The position numbers and the translations under genes were made by a program. From Butyrivibrio sp. XPD2006 (GTDB taxonomy: Bacteria > Bacillota > Clostridia > Lachnospirales > Lachnospiraceae): DNA of 64,000 bases. This document shows positions 44,366 through 52,943 of this stretch, one piece after another. The notes beneath the pieces were generated by a model. That model did no database searches. It worked only from the letters and a program-made list of their open reading frames with translations, and was not told the origin of the DNA. Every line of letters starts with the position of its first letter. Positions within the stretch are counted from its first letter, which is position 1. Where the stretch lies: positions 62,001 through 126,000 of the forward strand of contig NZ_ATVT01000011.1 of NCBI RefSeq assembly GCF_000420865.1. Reading direction: 5' to 3'.

Positions 44366-45271
44366 TCAGGACTTCGACGGAATCTGAGCCAGAAGAACTG
44401 CGGAAAATATTAAAACGCAGCCTGTGATCTCTTTTCCCGACATCAGCTGATGGAGTATCAGCCAGCCGAAAATCGATGAGAAAACTGATTCGAGGCTCAT
44501 GATGAGGGATGCAAGGGCTGGATTTAAGCCGCGCTGGCCCACAGCCTGCAAAGTGTAGCCGATGCCACAGGAAAAGATACCTGTATAGAGGATGGCTATC
44601 CAGGAAGAAGGTGCAGATAAAGAGCTGATCCAGGCAGAAGGATCAGGCATAAATTCAAATATGAACGCAGACACCAGTGAAACTGCGCCACTTACGAAGA
44701 ACTGAACGCACGCAAGTGCAACGGGACTCATGATGGGAGCGTAGTGATCAACGCACAGGATCTGCACCGAGAATAAAAGAGCGCACAGAAGGAGCGCTAA
44801 GTCTGCGGTTGATATTGAAAAACTTCCGCCGGAAAACGGATTGCAGAGAAGGTAAAGACCGACAAGTGCGATTCCTACAGCGGGCCATACCCAGAAGCTG
44901 CATTTTCTGCCGATGAAAAGACCTATGATCGGTACCAGAACGATATAACAGGCTGTTAAAAAGCCCGCCTCACCGGCGCCGGCGCCAAGTGCGATTCCGG
45001 CCTGCTGGAAGGTGGATGCCAAAAACAGAGCAAGACCACATATTACGCCTCCAAGGAGCTTATTAAAAGGGATCTTTGAAGGCGTTTTATTATGCCCTCT
45101 AAGAAACGGAAGAAGGCATACTCCGCCGATGAGAAAGCGTATTCCGTTAAAAGTGAAAGTACCGACTCTGTCGCCTGCCACGGACTGGGCTACAAAGGCA
45201 GCGCCCCAAACGATAGATGCAAGCAGGAGCAGTAATGAATTTTTTATCTGAGATTCTCTTATTTTTTCCAT
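44366..45271 (-). CDS. EamA/DMT-family transporter
   Basis: The 301-residue version from ATG 45271 fits the usual length of the family; the frame extends 33 codons further without a ribosome site. It has ten membrane segments in two EamA repeats (LLASIVWGAAFVAQSVAG..GIRFLIGG and YTGIFSCGIGYTLQAVGQR..ASLIMSLESVFSSIFGWLIL). These proteins move small metabolites, often amino acids or nucleotides. A TATAAT on the reverse strand lies only about 10 bases before the ATG, so the mRNA may be almost leaderless. It converges on the glycosidase operon. Confidence 0.88.
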   Translation of the reverse strand: MEKIRESQIKNSLLLLLASIVWGAAFVAQSVAGDRVGTFTFNGIRFLIGGVCLLPFLRGHNKTPSKIPFNKLLGGVICGLALFLASTFQQAGIALGAGAGEAGFLTACYIVLVPIIGLFIGRKCSFWVWPAVGIALVGLYLLCNPFSGGSFSISTADLALLLCALLFSVQILCVDHYAPIMSPVALACVQFFVSGAVSLVSAFIFEFMPDPSAWISSLSAPSSWIAILYTGIFSCGIGYTLQAVGQRGLNPALASLIMSLESVFSSIFGWLILHQLMSGKEITGCVLIFSAVLLAQIPSKS

Positions 45272-45300
45272 AACAGGCCTATTATAGCAGATTACGAATA

Positions 45301-45348
45301 ATTTAGGTAAAAATATACAAGCACAGAGAAAGTATTTAGGTAAAAATA
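45301..45348. promoter_or_regulatory. Two direct repeats 33 bases apart in the divergent region before the GH5 gene
   Basis: ATTTAGGTAAAAATA occurs exactly at 45301-45315 and 45334-45348. They lie between the EamA gene and the GH5 promoter, in an AT-rich stretch, and could bind a regulator on one helix face. Confidence 0.5.
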
Positions 45349-45421
45349 GAGAAAATCGGGGTTTTAGCAAGAATAGAACATAGAACGCAAGAATAAGAGA
45401 TGTAGTAATTTAGCCTGTAAA

Positions 45422-45455
45422 TATAATTTAACTTACAAAACAATTACTTTGTAAG
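45422..45455 (+). promoter_or_regulatory. -10 box and inverted repeat upstream of the GH5 gene
   Basis: TATAAT at 45422-45427 is followed by CTTACAAA (45432-45439) and TTTGTAAG (45448-45455), an 8-bp inverted repeat that ends directly at the GGGAGG ribosome site. It could be an operator at the start site or an RNA hairpin affecting translation. No good -35 is seen. Confidence 0.55.
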
Positions 45456-45465
45456 GGAGGATTAT

Positions 45466-48400
45466 ATGAAGCTGAAGAAAAGAGTTTTGTCACTAATTGT
45501 ATCAGCCGGCCTGATTTTCACATCTGCAATGCCTGCTTACACGGTTGCAGCTGCTGAGCCACCGGGTAATGCAGGCTTTTCTGATTATATCACTGTGTCG
45601 GGAACAAAGCTCATGGACGGGGAAAATGAGCTGAGGTTCATATCTTTGAACTATCCGCAGGCAACGAGTGATACACCCTGGGAACATGCAAATGCCATGA
45701 AGACCTTCAGGGCAATGGGAGGAAATGTAACAAGGACCTACACAATTCCGGTGTTCAACGGGCAAAACAGTGCAACAGCATATGTTACGGGCGTTGATAA
45801 CGAGGGCAATCTTACCTTTAATGAGGATGCTTTGAACATGCTCGATGATGTGCTGGCCAAAGCCAATCAGTACGGGATCAGGGTAATAGTTCCCTTTGTT
45901 GATCACTGGCACTGGATAGGCGGAATGGACGGCTACGTCTGGCTTGCGGGGGAGTCAGACGGGAAAGCTCCGTCACAGTCGGGATTCCAGGACTGGGCAT
46001 GGAGGTTCTACAGCAGTGAGAAGTGTATGGATCTCTTTAAACAGATGATCACACACCTGCTTAACAGAACCAATTCGGTTACAGGGGTCATGTACAAGGA
46101 TGATCCGGCGATCCTGTGCTGGGAAACAGGAAATGAGATAGGTAACAGAAGCCAGGTTGAGAGGGACGAGGAGCTCAGTGCATGGACCAACGAGGTCGTT
46201 GCCCACGTAAAGAGTATCGATTCAAATCATCTGGTGCTGGACGGCAGAATGTCCATGTCTCCCAAATCTCTAAGTGATGATAATCTGGCAGATATCCTTG
46301 GTGCTCACTACTATGAGGGTAATTACGCACAGAGATGCGAAGATGATACCAGAGATGCCCACAATGCAGGAAAGCCTTTTATACTGGGCGAGTTTGGCGC
46401 TAAGGTCACAGCGCAGCCCTGTATTGACGTATTCCAGAAGGGCATTGAGAATGACACCAACGGAATCATGATGTGGAGTCTTAGAGCCCACAAGGATGGA
46501 TTTGGTTTCTACTTCCACAATGAGGATGGATACTGGGCGTCCTACCATTGGCCCGGTTTCGAGTCGGGAAATTATTACGGAGAAACTGAGATAATCCGCT
46601 CCATTTATGCCTATGCACAGATAGTTAACGGTAAGGCTTCAAGTTACGAAGAAGCTAAGAATATTCCGATTCCTGCGCCTGAAGCTGAGGAAGCACCCCT
46701 TCTTTATTCAGAAAACGGCACTTCCCACGACAGCTCTTTTGCCGGAGGATCTGTGGGTGATATCAAGTGGCGAGGCGTTGTTGGTGGCGTGTGGTACGAG
46801 ATCCAGAGGGCGGAAGGAAGCGTAACTGACCAGAACTCCGATGCTTTCGTGACTGTGGCAGGTGAAGAGGATTACATCTATGATTCCGGCAGAAACTGGG
46901 AGGATAAGGCACACGACTGCATCGCAGGTTTCCACGACGAGACGGCCATTGATGGACTTACCTATTCTTACAGGATCAGAGCCTGCAATGAATCCGGAGT
47001 CGGACCATGGTCTAACATCGTGGTAGTAGACAATGTTAAGCACGTGGTAAAAGACAATCTGGACCTGATCGCAGTTTCCGGAAGCGACCAGAATCCCACC
47101 GAGATCAGGCGCACTTACAGCAGCGATCATTCTGCAAACATAGAGTATTCCAGCAGTTCAATCGTGAATAAGAGTGCAGAAGAAGGTTATATCGAGTACT
47201 CATCAAGGATTCCTGTGGATGAAGTGCGAATCGAAGCTGTAGCGGAAGGTGCAGCGCCAAGGCTCATGGTTTCTAAGGACGGAATCGTATTTGAAGAGGC
47301 TGAGCTTAATCATGATGCTGGAACGACGCTCTATAGCGCATCTTCTGTTCTTTCATCCGGCGATTATTACTACAGCAGAATTTATCTTCAGGGAAACAGC
47401 AGCTGCAAGCTGGACAGTATTGAGATCACCTACAGGAATGATGGTGAGTCCTACAGAGATCCGGCTGCTTCGGATGCAGTGAGAACCAACGTAATGATAC
47501 AGGATTCTGCTTTCGGAGAAGATGCTCCCAAATACTATGTTTCAAAGAGCGACAATCTGGCGCTTGCCGGTGAGGGCGCTTTGAGAGGCCTTACTACATC
47601 AGGCGTAGAGAGCGGATCAATCGTTTACAAGACCGGTGATGATATCAATGCTTTCCGTGTGAGCACACTGACGGTAGATGGCAAGAGGGCTGTAGTTGAG
47701 TATTCCTTTGATGGTGTGACCTTTAAGGAGGCAAAAGAGCTCTCTGCCGTGGAAGGCGGCGAAGCTACAAGCGTAGTTTACGGAGACCTTAACGTTTCAG
47801 AATCTGTGCGAGTTATCAGGGTTACAGTTCCGGAAGACAGCCAGGGGCAGGTTTTTGTTAAGCTTGTTGAGATCTCAAGCGGACGAAAGATGATACCTCT
47901 TGCTGATTCGGCACCTTCAAACACCATAGAAGACGGAGAGTACTACACCGGTTCAGATGCGAGTCTGAATGCGGCTTACAGCATAACCTACGGGGAAGGT
48001 GAGATCTCTTTTGCAAAAGAGCTGTCAGGCAAAGACTACAGCGCGTTTGACAGCATATATCTGTGGGTGAAGCCTGACGGAAGCGGCAATGAGCTTCTGA
48101 TTAGACTTAGGGACAACGATAACAGAGTCTGGGCAAGTGAAAAGATAGCTCTGAGCGGCGCTGCGCAGATGAATAAGCTAGCGATTGACAAGAGCGGCGA
48201 TTTCAACTGGGAGAGCGTAAACGGAGCTGAATTTGTCATAACAAACAATGATGGTACTGCCGGCGCAGAGGGCGCTATAATGCTGGATTCTGCCAATGTA
48301 TATACAGGTAATTACGGAATCGGACTGGAGTATTCATTTGGCGGAGAAAGCAGCAGAGTTTATATTGACAGTGTTTATGCAAGTTCATCTACGAAGGTGG

Positions 48401-50427
48401 ATGATTTTGAGGGCTACAGCGGATCAAATACGCTGCTGAACCAGGCATATTCAAGAAATACAAACGGCGGAATTTTTAATCTGTCACTGGATTCGGGCAA
48501 CAAATACGAGGGTTCATATGGGCTCAGGGTTGACTACGACTACAACGGAACGGGTTATGCCGGAGCAACCAAGACTATGGATATGCTGAACCTCAGCGGA
48601 TATGACGGATTTACGATGTATCTTGATTCCGACGGGTCAGGTAACGAGATCAAAGTCCAGATGGAGACTGATACATCAACTTACGCTTACACGGGATATA
48701 TGACAGGTAAGGGCCCGATGATCATGTACATGCCCTTTAGCAAGATCATACAGCCCGATTGGGCAACGTCCGGAACACCTCAGCCAATCGACAGTTCGCA
48801 GAATCTTAAGTCGGTGTCGATCTATACAAACCAGAGCGGACAGGTATCCGGCGGAACATTTTATGCGGATGACCTTAAGGGCGCCAATTTCGCTGAGGAT
48901 CTGGCGTCAGGCGCCGGAATTTACATGGATGAGCCGGCTGATGAGATTACAGAATTCCCATACAGTATTGGCGGTAGTGCATCTTATGTGGAGTACGTGA
49001 CTGTAACGGTGGGGGATAAGAAGTTTAACGTGCCTGTAGACGCTGACGGAAAGTGGAGCTATGAGCTCACTGAGGATTTAGGGCTTTATAACACGGATGC
49101 ACTCGGCCTTAAGGCAGGAATCTACTATCCTGACGGTGAAGCAGTGGCAGAGAGTGCGCAGTACACCGTAAAGCTTAACCTTGAAGCCAATGACGGTCCG
49201 GAAGAAGAAAAGTATGACAATATCATCTGGAGCTGGGACTTCGAAGAGAAAGGCGTGGAAGGCTGGACTTTTGAGGGATTTTCTCCATGGCTTGAGAGCG
49301 GAAGGCTGGTGGCCTGGTCTCAGGATGGCTATGAAGCTGAGTTTTCTTATACCGTTACGGATATTCCAAATGGAGTATATGCGCTATCAAATGACATAAA
49401 GGTAAAGAGCAACATGAACAGCGCAGTAATGGCGCTGGTGTCCGGGGATAATGAAGTAAGATCTTTGCCGATCGATACTGCCGACCAGATTGTGGAGGAT
49501 CAGCTCCTGGGGGAGAAGATCACTGTTGAGAATAACACGGTTACGGTGAGGTATTATGTGAATGCGCCTGTTGACGCCAATGGAGTTACTTTTGCCGTCG
49601 GAGATGTGAAGCTGTATCTCATGAAGAGCCTAGAGAGTGAGGAGCCTGAAGGCGGTGAAGAGCCCGGCGGAAATGAAGAAGCTGAAGGCAATCAGGAATC
49701 TGAAGGAAGTCAGGGATCTGAAGGAGGTCAGGAAGCAGGCGGAAGCGAAGGAAGTGGAAGTGCTGCCGGCAGCGAAGGTCAGGACTCTAGTAATGTTGGA
49801 GAAACAGGAGCTTCCGGAGAGTCCGGTGATACAGGAAACACAGGAGGTTCCAACAATACAGGAAATACAGGAGAAGACAGCGGAAGCACAAGTTCCGGTA
49901 ACGGGCAGGAGAGTGCACCCCAGGCAGCGCCTACTCAAGCACAGCCTACCCAGACACAACCTGCTCAGGTGACAGATGCACAGGCATCTACTAAGGCTTC
50001 TGCTAATGATCAGGCATCAGACAAGGTTGCACCAGCTACTCAGGACCGGAAGCAAGACTCGCAGCAGAGTTCAAAGGCAGGCATGAAGCTAAGCACAAAG
50101 CCAAACACGAAGCCAAGCACAAATCCGAGTACAAGTCAGGCTTCTATAGAAGATGAACCTGTAGCGATGGCAGAGTCAGTAGACGAGGCATCTACAACAG
50201 ATGAAGAATTGGCTGAAGAGACCAATATGCAGGAAAACGTGCAGAATTCTGAGGAGAAAGCTGATGCAATTGAGGGAACCAATATCCAAGAGGAAGAAGT
50301 ACCTGAGGCTTCATTCAATAACGTTGAGCCGGAAGGAAGCTCTTTTCCTATAATTCCGGTAAGTACATTAGCAGTTCTGATGATCATTGCATTAGCAGTA
50401 TTCATTATAAGAAAGAGAATTAGATAG
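45466..50427 (+). CDS. Cell-surface multidomain GH5 endo-glycanase (probable beta-mannanase), membrane-anchored
   Basis: The 1653-residue protein has a signal peptide (MKLKKRVLSLIVSAG, cleavage about 28-29), a GH5 catalytic domain (about 40-395) with acid/base E224 in WETGNE and nucleophile E309 in ILGEFG, resembling GH5_7-type mannanases. Then come an FnIII/CBM-like part, two similar CBM11-like domains (about 820-960 and 980-1140; each with a D/N-x-x-E opening and YDGFTMYLDSDGSGNE-type strand), an Ig-like domain (YMDEPADEITEFPYSIGG) and a CBM4/61-like domain (IIWSWDFEEKGVEGWTFEG). A long Gly/Glu/Ser then Thr/Pro/Gln-rich region leads to a single membrane segment (TLAVLMIIALAVFII) and RKRIR. 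There is no LPXTG motif, so anchoring is by the membrane. It should cut polysaccharide such as mannan outside the cell. Confidence 0.9.
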   Translation: MKLKKRVLSLIVSAGLIFTSAMPAYTVAAAEPPGNAGFSDYITVSGTKLMDGENELRFISLNYPQATSDTPWEHANAMKTFRAMGGNVTRTYTIPVFNGQNSATAYVTGVDNEGNLTFNEDALNMLDDVLAKANQYGIRVIVPFVDHWHWIGGMDGYVWLAGESDGKAPSQSGFQDWAWRFYSSEKCMDLFKQMITHLLNRTNSVTGVMYKDDPAILCWETGNEIGNRSQVERDEELSAWTNEVVAHVKSIDSNHLVLDGRMSMSPKSLSDDNLADILGAHYYEGNYAQRCEDDTRDAHNAGKPFILGEFGAKVTAQPCIDVFQKGIENDTNGIMMWSLRAHKDGFGFYFHNEDGYWASYHWPGFESGNYYGETEIIRSIYAYAQIVNGKASSYEEAKNIPIPAPEAEEAPLLYSENGTSHDSSFAGGSVGDIKWRGVVGGVWYEIQRAEGSVTDQNSDAFVTVAGEEDYIYDSGRNWEDKAHDCIAGFHDETAIDGLTYSYRIRACNESGVGPWSNIVVVDNVKHVVKDNLDLIAVSGSDQNPTEIRRTYSSDHSANIEYSSSSIVNKSAEEGYIEYSSRIPVDEVRIEAVAEGAAPRLMVSKDGIVFEEAELNHDAGTTLYSASSVLSSGDYYYSRIYLQGNSSCKLDSIEITYRNDGESYRDPAASDAVRTNVMIQDSAFGEDAPKYYVSKSDNLALAGEGALRGLTTSGVESGSIVYKTGDDINAFRVSTLTVDGKRAVVEYSFDGVTFKEAKELSAVEGGEATSVVYGDLNVSESVRVIRVTVPEDSQGQVFVKLVEISSGRKMIPLADSAPSNTIEDGEYYTGSDASLNAAYSITYGEGEISFAKELSGKDYSAFDSIYLWVKPDGSGNELLIRLRDNDNRVWASEKIALSGAAQMNKLAIDKSGDFNWESVNGAEFVITNNDGTAGAEGAIMLDSANVYTGNYGIGLEYSFGGESSRVYIDSVYASSSTKVDDFEGYSGSNTLLNQAYSRNTNGGIFNLSLDSGNKYEGSYGLRVDYDYNGTGYAGATKTMDMLNLSGYDGFTMYLDSDGSGNEIKVQMETDTSTYAYTGYMTGKGPMIMYMPFSKIIQPDWATSGTPQPIDSSQNLKSVSIYTNQSGQVSGGTFYADDLKGANFAEDLASGAGIYMDEPADEITEFPYSIGGSASYVEYVTVTVGDKKFNVPVDADGKWSYELTEDLGLYNTDALGLKAGIYYPDGEAVAESAQYTVKLNLEANDGPEEEKYDNIIWSWDFEEKGVEGWTFEGFSPWLESGRLVAWSQDGYEAEFSYTVTDIPNGVYALSNDIKVKSNMNSAVMALVSGDNEVRSLPIDTADQIVEDQLLGEKITVENNTVTVRYYVNAPVDANGVTFAVGDVKLYLMKSLESEEPEGGEEPGGNEEAEGNQESEGSQGSEGGQEAGGSEGSGSAAGSEGQDSSNVGETGASGESGDTGNTGGSNNTGNTGEDSGSTSSGNGQESAPQAAPTQAQPTQTQPAQVTDAQASTKASANDQASDKVAPATQDRKQDSQQSSKAGMKLSTKPNTKPSTNPSTSQASIEDEPVAMAESVDEASTTDEELAEETNMQENVQNSEEKADAIEGTNIQEEEVPEASFNNVEPEGSSFPIIPVSTLAVLMIIALAVFIIRKRIR

Positions 50428-50432
50428 AAAAT

Positions 50433-50471
50433 TTTCAACTGATGGACATATAATAGTATCATCAGTTGAAA
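50433..50471. repeat. Perfect 12-bp inverted repeat downstream of the GH5 gene
   Basis: TTTCAACTGATG and CATCAGTTGAAA enclose 15 bases that include TATAAT (50449-50454). There is no T-run, so it is not a normal terminator; it may be an operator or a stabilising mRNA end. Confidence 0.55.
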
Positions 50472-50474
50472 GAA

Positions 50475-50522
50475 ATGACACAGTGGATTATGGAGAAGGT
50501 AAAAGACTTTCTGCTTGATTAA
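50475..50522 (+). CDS. Possible 15-residue amphipathic peptide
   Basis: An ATG at 50475 opens MTQWIMEKVKDFLLD and stops at TAA 50520-50522, with a rho-independent terminator 10 bases later and a TATAAT box 20 bases before. The ribosome site (GAAAGA) is weak. The peptide would be an amphipathic helix. This layout fits a small secreted or toxin-like peptide, but it could equally be chance. Confidence 0.25.
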   Translation: MTQWIMEKVKDFLLD

Positions 50523-50531
50523 GAAATAATT

Positions 50532-50564
50532 AAAGGATAGAGCAGCTACGCTCTATCCTTTTTT
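50532..50564 (+). terminator. Rho-independent terminator
   Basis: AAAGGATAGAGC and GCTCTATCCTTT form a 12-bp perfect stem with a 6-base loop and a T-run. Confidence 0.92.
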
Positions 50565-50695
50565 GTAAAACATTATAAGATAAAATCTAATTGTGCACAA
50601 ATGTTTTTTGCGCAACGCCTTAATACAATTTTAAGAACGATAGCTCACGTAATATAGTAATATATAGTTAGTGAATGAAAGGGGGATTATACAAA

Positions 50696-51172
50696 ATGGA
50701 AAAGATGAAAATCGCAATGGCAAATGATCATGCCGGAACACAGATGAAGGAAGAAATCAAAGCATATCTTATTTCTCAAGGTTATGAAGTAGAAGATTTT
50801 GGCACATATTATGATAAGTCTTGTGATTTGTCCGATTTCGTATACCCTGCGGCACTTGCAGTTGCCAAGGGAGAGTGCGACCGTGGTATTTTCTGCGATG
50901 GCGTCGGCTATGGAAGCGCTCTGATAGCGAACAAGATAAACGGTTGCTACGCGGCTGTGTGTCAGGATCCTTTGTGCGCAACGCTTGCAAGGCAGCACAC
51001 CGACTCCAACATCCTGTGCCTGGGAGCCAAGATAATTGGCGGACTGATGGCCATGGAGGTTGTTAAGACATGGCTGACCACGGAGCCACTTATGGAAGAG
51101 AAGTACAGACGAAGAGTGCAGAAAGTCTGTGAGATCAACGATAAGCACTGCGTTCCGGTAAAAGAGCTTTAA
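50696..51172 (+). CDS. RpiB/LacA/LacB-family sugar-phosphate isomerase
   Basis: ATG 50696 is 10 bases after AAAGGGGG; two earlier in-frame codons overlap that site. The 158-residue protein has MANDHAGTQMKEEIKAYL, VEDFGTY, DRGIFCDGVGYGSALIANKINGCYAAVC (the Cys-x-G-x-G active site in variant form) and HTDSNILCLGAKIIG. RpiB interconverts ribose 5- and ribulose 5-phosphate; LacAB handle galactose 6-phosphate, and sequence alone does not separate them. Confidence 0.85.
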   Translation: MEKMKIAMANDHAGTQMKEEIKAYLISQGYEVEDFGTYYDKSCDLSDFVYPAALAVAKGECDRGIFCDGVGYGSALIANKINGCYAAVCQDPLCATLARQHTDSNILCLGAKIIGGLMAMEVVKTWLTTEPLMEEKYRRRVQKVCEINDKHCVPVKEL

Positions 51173-51187
51173 GAGGGATTACTGCTT

Positions 51188-51340
51188 ATGAGTGAAAATC
51201 AGGATAAAAAGCTGCCGGCGGAGAGCAAGAAGCAGGATATAAAGGTAAAGAAAAATCCGACTGCAGAAGCCTTAAAGAAAGCGCCGGATGAGGCTCTGGC
51301 AAGGGCTATACATGATGTGCTGTTAAAGGAAAGGTTATAG
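51188..51340 (+). CDS. Small Lys-rich protein, 50 residues
   Basis: ATG 51188 with AGAGGGA about 10 bases upstream opens a 50-residue frame (MSENQDKKLPAESKKQDIKV ... ARAIHDVLLKERL). It is strongly charged and probably helical at the C-terminus. It lies 15 bases after rpiB and 7 before the zinc-finger gene, in step with an operon. No family is recognised. Confidence 0.6.
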   Translation: MSENQDKKLPAESKKQDIKVKKNPTAEALKKAPDEALARAIHDVLLKERL

Positions 51341-51347
51341 GTGGTCT

Positions 51348-51563
51348 ATGGGCAGCAACGTTAAAAAGCTATGTATAAATTGTGGAAGAGAATTTGTCGC
51401 AAAAAAGTCCGGGCACATATTCTGCTCACTGGAATGCAGAAAGCGCTACGGAAATCATACCGGTTATAGATGCAGCGAATGCAGAACTTTGCCGTGTGAA
51501 CATCGTAACGTGCTTTCAAATAAAACACCTGATGATTGTCCGAACTATAAGTGGAGCTGGTAA
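51348..51563 (+). CDS. Small zinc-finger protein
   Basis: The 71-residue protein has paired Cys motifs: CINCGREFVAKKSGHIFCSLECRKRYG (C-x2-C ... C-x3-C, zinc-ribbon/DUF2116-like) and CSECRTLPCEH. It could bind zinc and nucleic acid. The terminator at 51590 follows it, closing the rpiB unit. Confidence 0.75.
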   Translation: MGSNVKKLCINCGREFVAKKSGHIFCSLECRKRYGNHTGYRCSECRTLPCEHRNVLSNKTPDDCPNYKWSW

Positions 51564-51589
51564 GTTGTAAAAAGGGATATCTAAAAATC

Positions 51590-51625
51590 AGAACTCTTGC
51601 TGCATTGCGGCAGGAGTTCTTTTTT
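51590..51625 (+). terminator. Rho-independent terminator closing the rpiB unit
   Basis: AGAACTCTTGC pairs with GCAGGAGTTCT (one G-U pair) and is followed by TTTTT. Confidence 0.85.
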
Positions 51626-51903
51626 GTTGCTTATTTCAGAAGAAATACACCGGGCGTATGGTGTATGATAGTATTCCGTTCTCGTCTACGCTGTAGCAGG
51701 CGGGTTGAACCATCTGGGCAGCCTTCTTTAATGTGTGTGGTTTTAAAGTTGCTTTAAGGTTAGGACCGTATCATAAAGAGAAATAAGACATCACTTTTTG
51801 CCGTTGTGGGTATGTAAAAATACTTTGAGGGAGAATAGAATGATACAAGTAGGGGGCATTGCCAGGAAAGTCGATGCCACTGATGAAAAAAGAGGTTAAC
51901 GAT
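51626..51903 (+). other. Intergenic stretch without recognised gene
   Basis: No frame here has a supported start, and no known RNA was recognised. The only structure noted is near the end, where GGGGGCATTGCC and the following GTCGATGCCACTGATG could pair partly. It presumably holds the promoter of the next two genes. Confidence 0.4.
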
Positions 51904-52329
51904 ATGGACAAGATTAGACAATTTGGAAATCAGATGTATTATAGGATGGCACAGTTTATGTATGGCCGTAACGGGCTGGATGCGCTTGCGCGTACATGCA
52001 ACTGGATAGCGATCTTTCTACTGGTAATAAACCTGTTTGTGCAAAGCAGTATAGTATATCTTTTATGGCTTATATTCTTTTCTTATTCCTGCTTCAGGGT
52101 CTATTCAAGAAATATACCTAAAAGATACGCTGAAAATCAGAAGTTCCTTGATATGACCACAGTTCCAAGAAAATATGCAAAGCTTGCTAAACTTCAGTGG
52201 CGTGACAGAAAAGTTAGCAGATATTATATCTGCAAGAGCTGCCACCAGCAGATAAGAGTACCAAAAGGAAAGGGCAGGATCGAGATCAGATGCCCTAAGT
52301 GCAACGAAAGATTCATTAAAAAGACCTGA
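51904..52329 (+). CDS. Membrane protein with C-terminal zinc ribbon
   Basis: ATG 51904 is 8 bases after AGAGG; earlier in-frame ATGs lack such a site. The 141-residue protein has two membrane segments (about 30-70) and a C-terminal zinc ribbon ([28 protein letters not shown]). The ribbon should face the cytoplasm. It is 20 bases upstream of a J-domain protein gene, a pairing I have seen in Lachnospiraceae, and the two probably work together. Confidence 0.8.
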   Translation: MDKIRQFGNQMYYRMAQFMYGRNGLDALARTCNWIAIFLLVINLFVQSSIVYLLWLIFFSYSCFRVYSRNIPKRYAENQKFLDMTTVPRKYAKLAKLQWRDRKVSRYYICKSCHQQIRVPKGKGRIEIRCPKCNERFIKKT

Positions 52330-52349
52330 CCGGTCTGGAGGACAATGTT

Positions 52350-52826
52350 ATGATGATGGATCCCTACAAGGTTCTTGGGGTAGCCCCGGGGGCTTCAGAA
52401 GAAGAGATCAAAAAAGCATATAGAACGCTTGCGAAAAAGTATCACCCGGACTTAAATCCAGGCAACGCTGCAGCTGCCGAAAAGATGAATGAGATAAATG
52501 CAGCTTATGATATCCTTACAAAACCGGGTGCTGAGAGATACAGACAGGCGCATACATATACCGAGGAGCGTACTTATACCGAGGAGCGTACCTACGCCGA
52601 GAAAGAGGAGACTCCTTTTGAACAGTATGGAACATACTGGCAGTGGAGCAGCCAGGATTTTGGCAGAGGGTATAACAGACCGGAAGAGAGCTGGAATACC
52701 TGGAACAACCGGACCGGATGGAACAGGACTCCGGTATATGGCGTTTCTGTTCTTGGAAAGATCTTCAGGTGGTTTATCATCCTGCAGATCCTGTCGATGT
52801 TTTTCAGGATGTTTTTGTTCTTCTGA
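52350..52826 (+). CDS. Membrane-anchored J-domain protein
   Basis: The 158-residue protein has an N-terminal J domain ([37 protein letters not shown] at 32-34) and a C-terminal membrane segment ([21 protein letters not shown]). In between is an [15 protein letters not shown] repeat and a Trp/Asn-rich part. J domains stimulate DnaK; without a zinc-finger or substrate domain this one probably brings DnaK to a membrane partner, perhaps the protein encoded just upstream. Confidence 0.9.
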   Translation: MMMDPYKVLGVAPGASEEEIKKAYRTLAKKYHPDLNPGNAAAAEKMNEINAAYDILTKPGAERYRQAHTYTEERTYTEERTYAEKEETPFEQYGTYWQWSSQDFGRGYNRPEESWNTWNNRTGWNRTPVYGVSVLGKIFRWFIILQILSMFFRMFLFF

Positions 52827-52943
52827 TACAAGGTAAGCATTAAGGAGAGAGTCTAAGGACTAGGAGGAGTTTTATCGTCAGGACAGGCATGATCAATACG
52901 ACTGCCTGGAAAACCACAACGTTGCAGAAGATGCATATACTAG

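Noticed and set aside
49630..49972. Frames on both strands in the GH5 linker
   Set aside because: Low-complexity linker codons give open frames in several phases; composition is artefactual.
50687..51148. 153-residue reverse frame opposite the RpiB-like gene
   Set aside because: It is a shadow of a conserved isomerase gene.
51551..51757. 68-residue frame after the zinc-finger gene
   Set aside because: It spans a rho-independent terminator and has no ribosome site.
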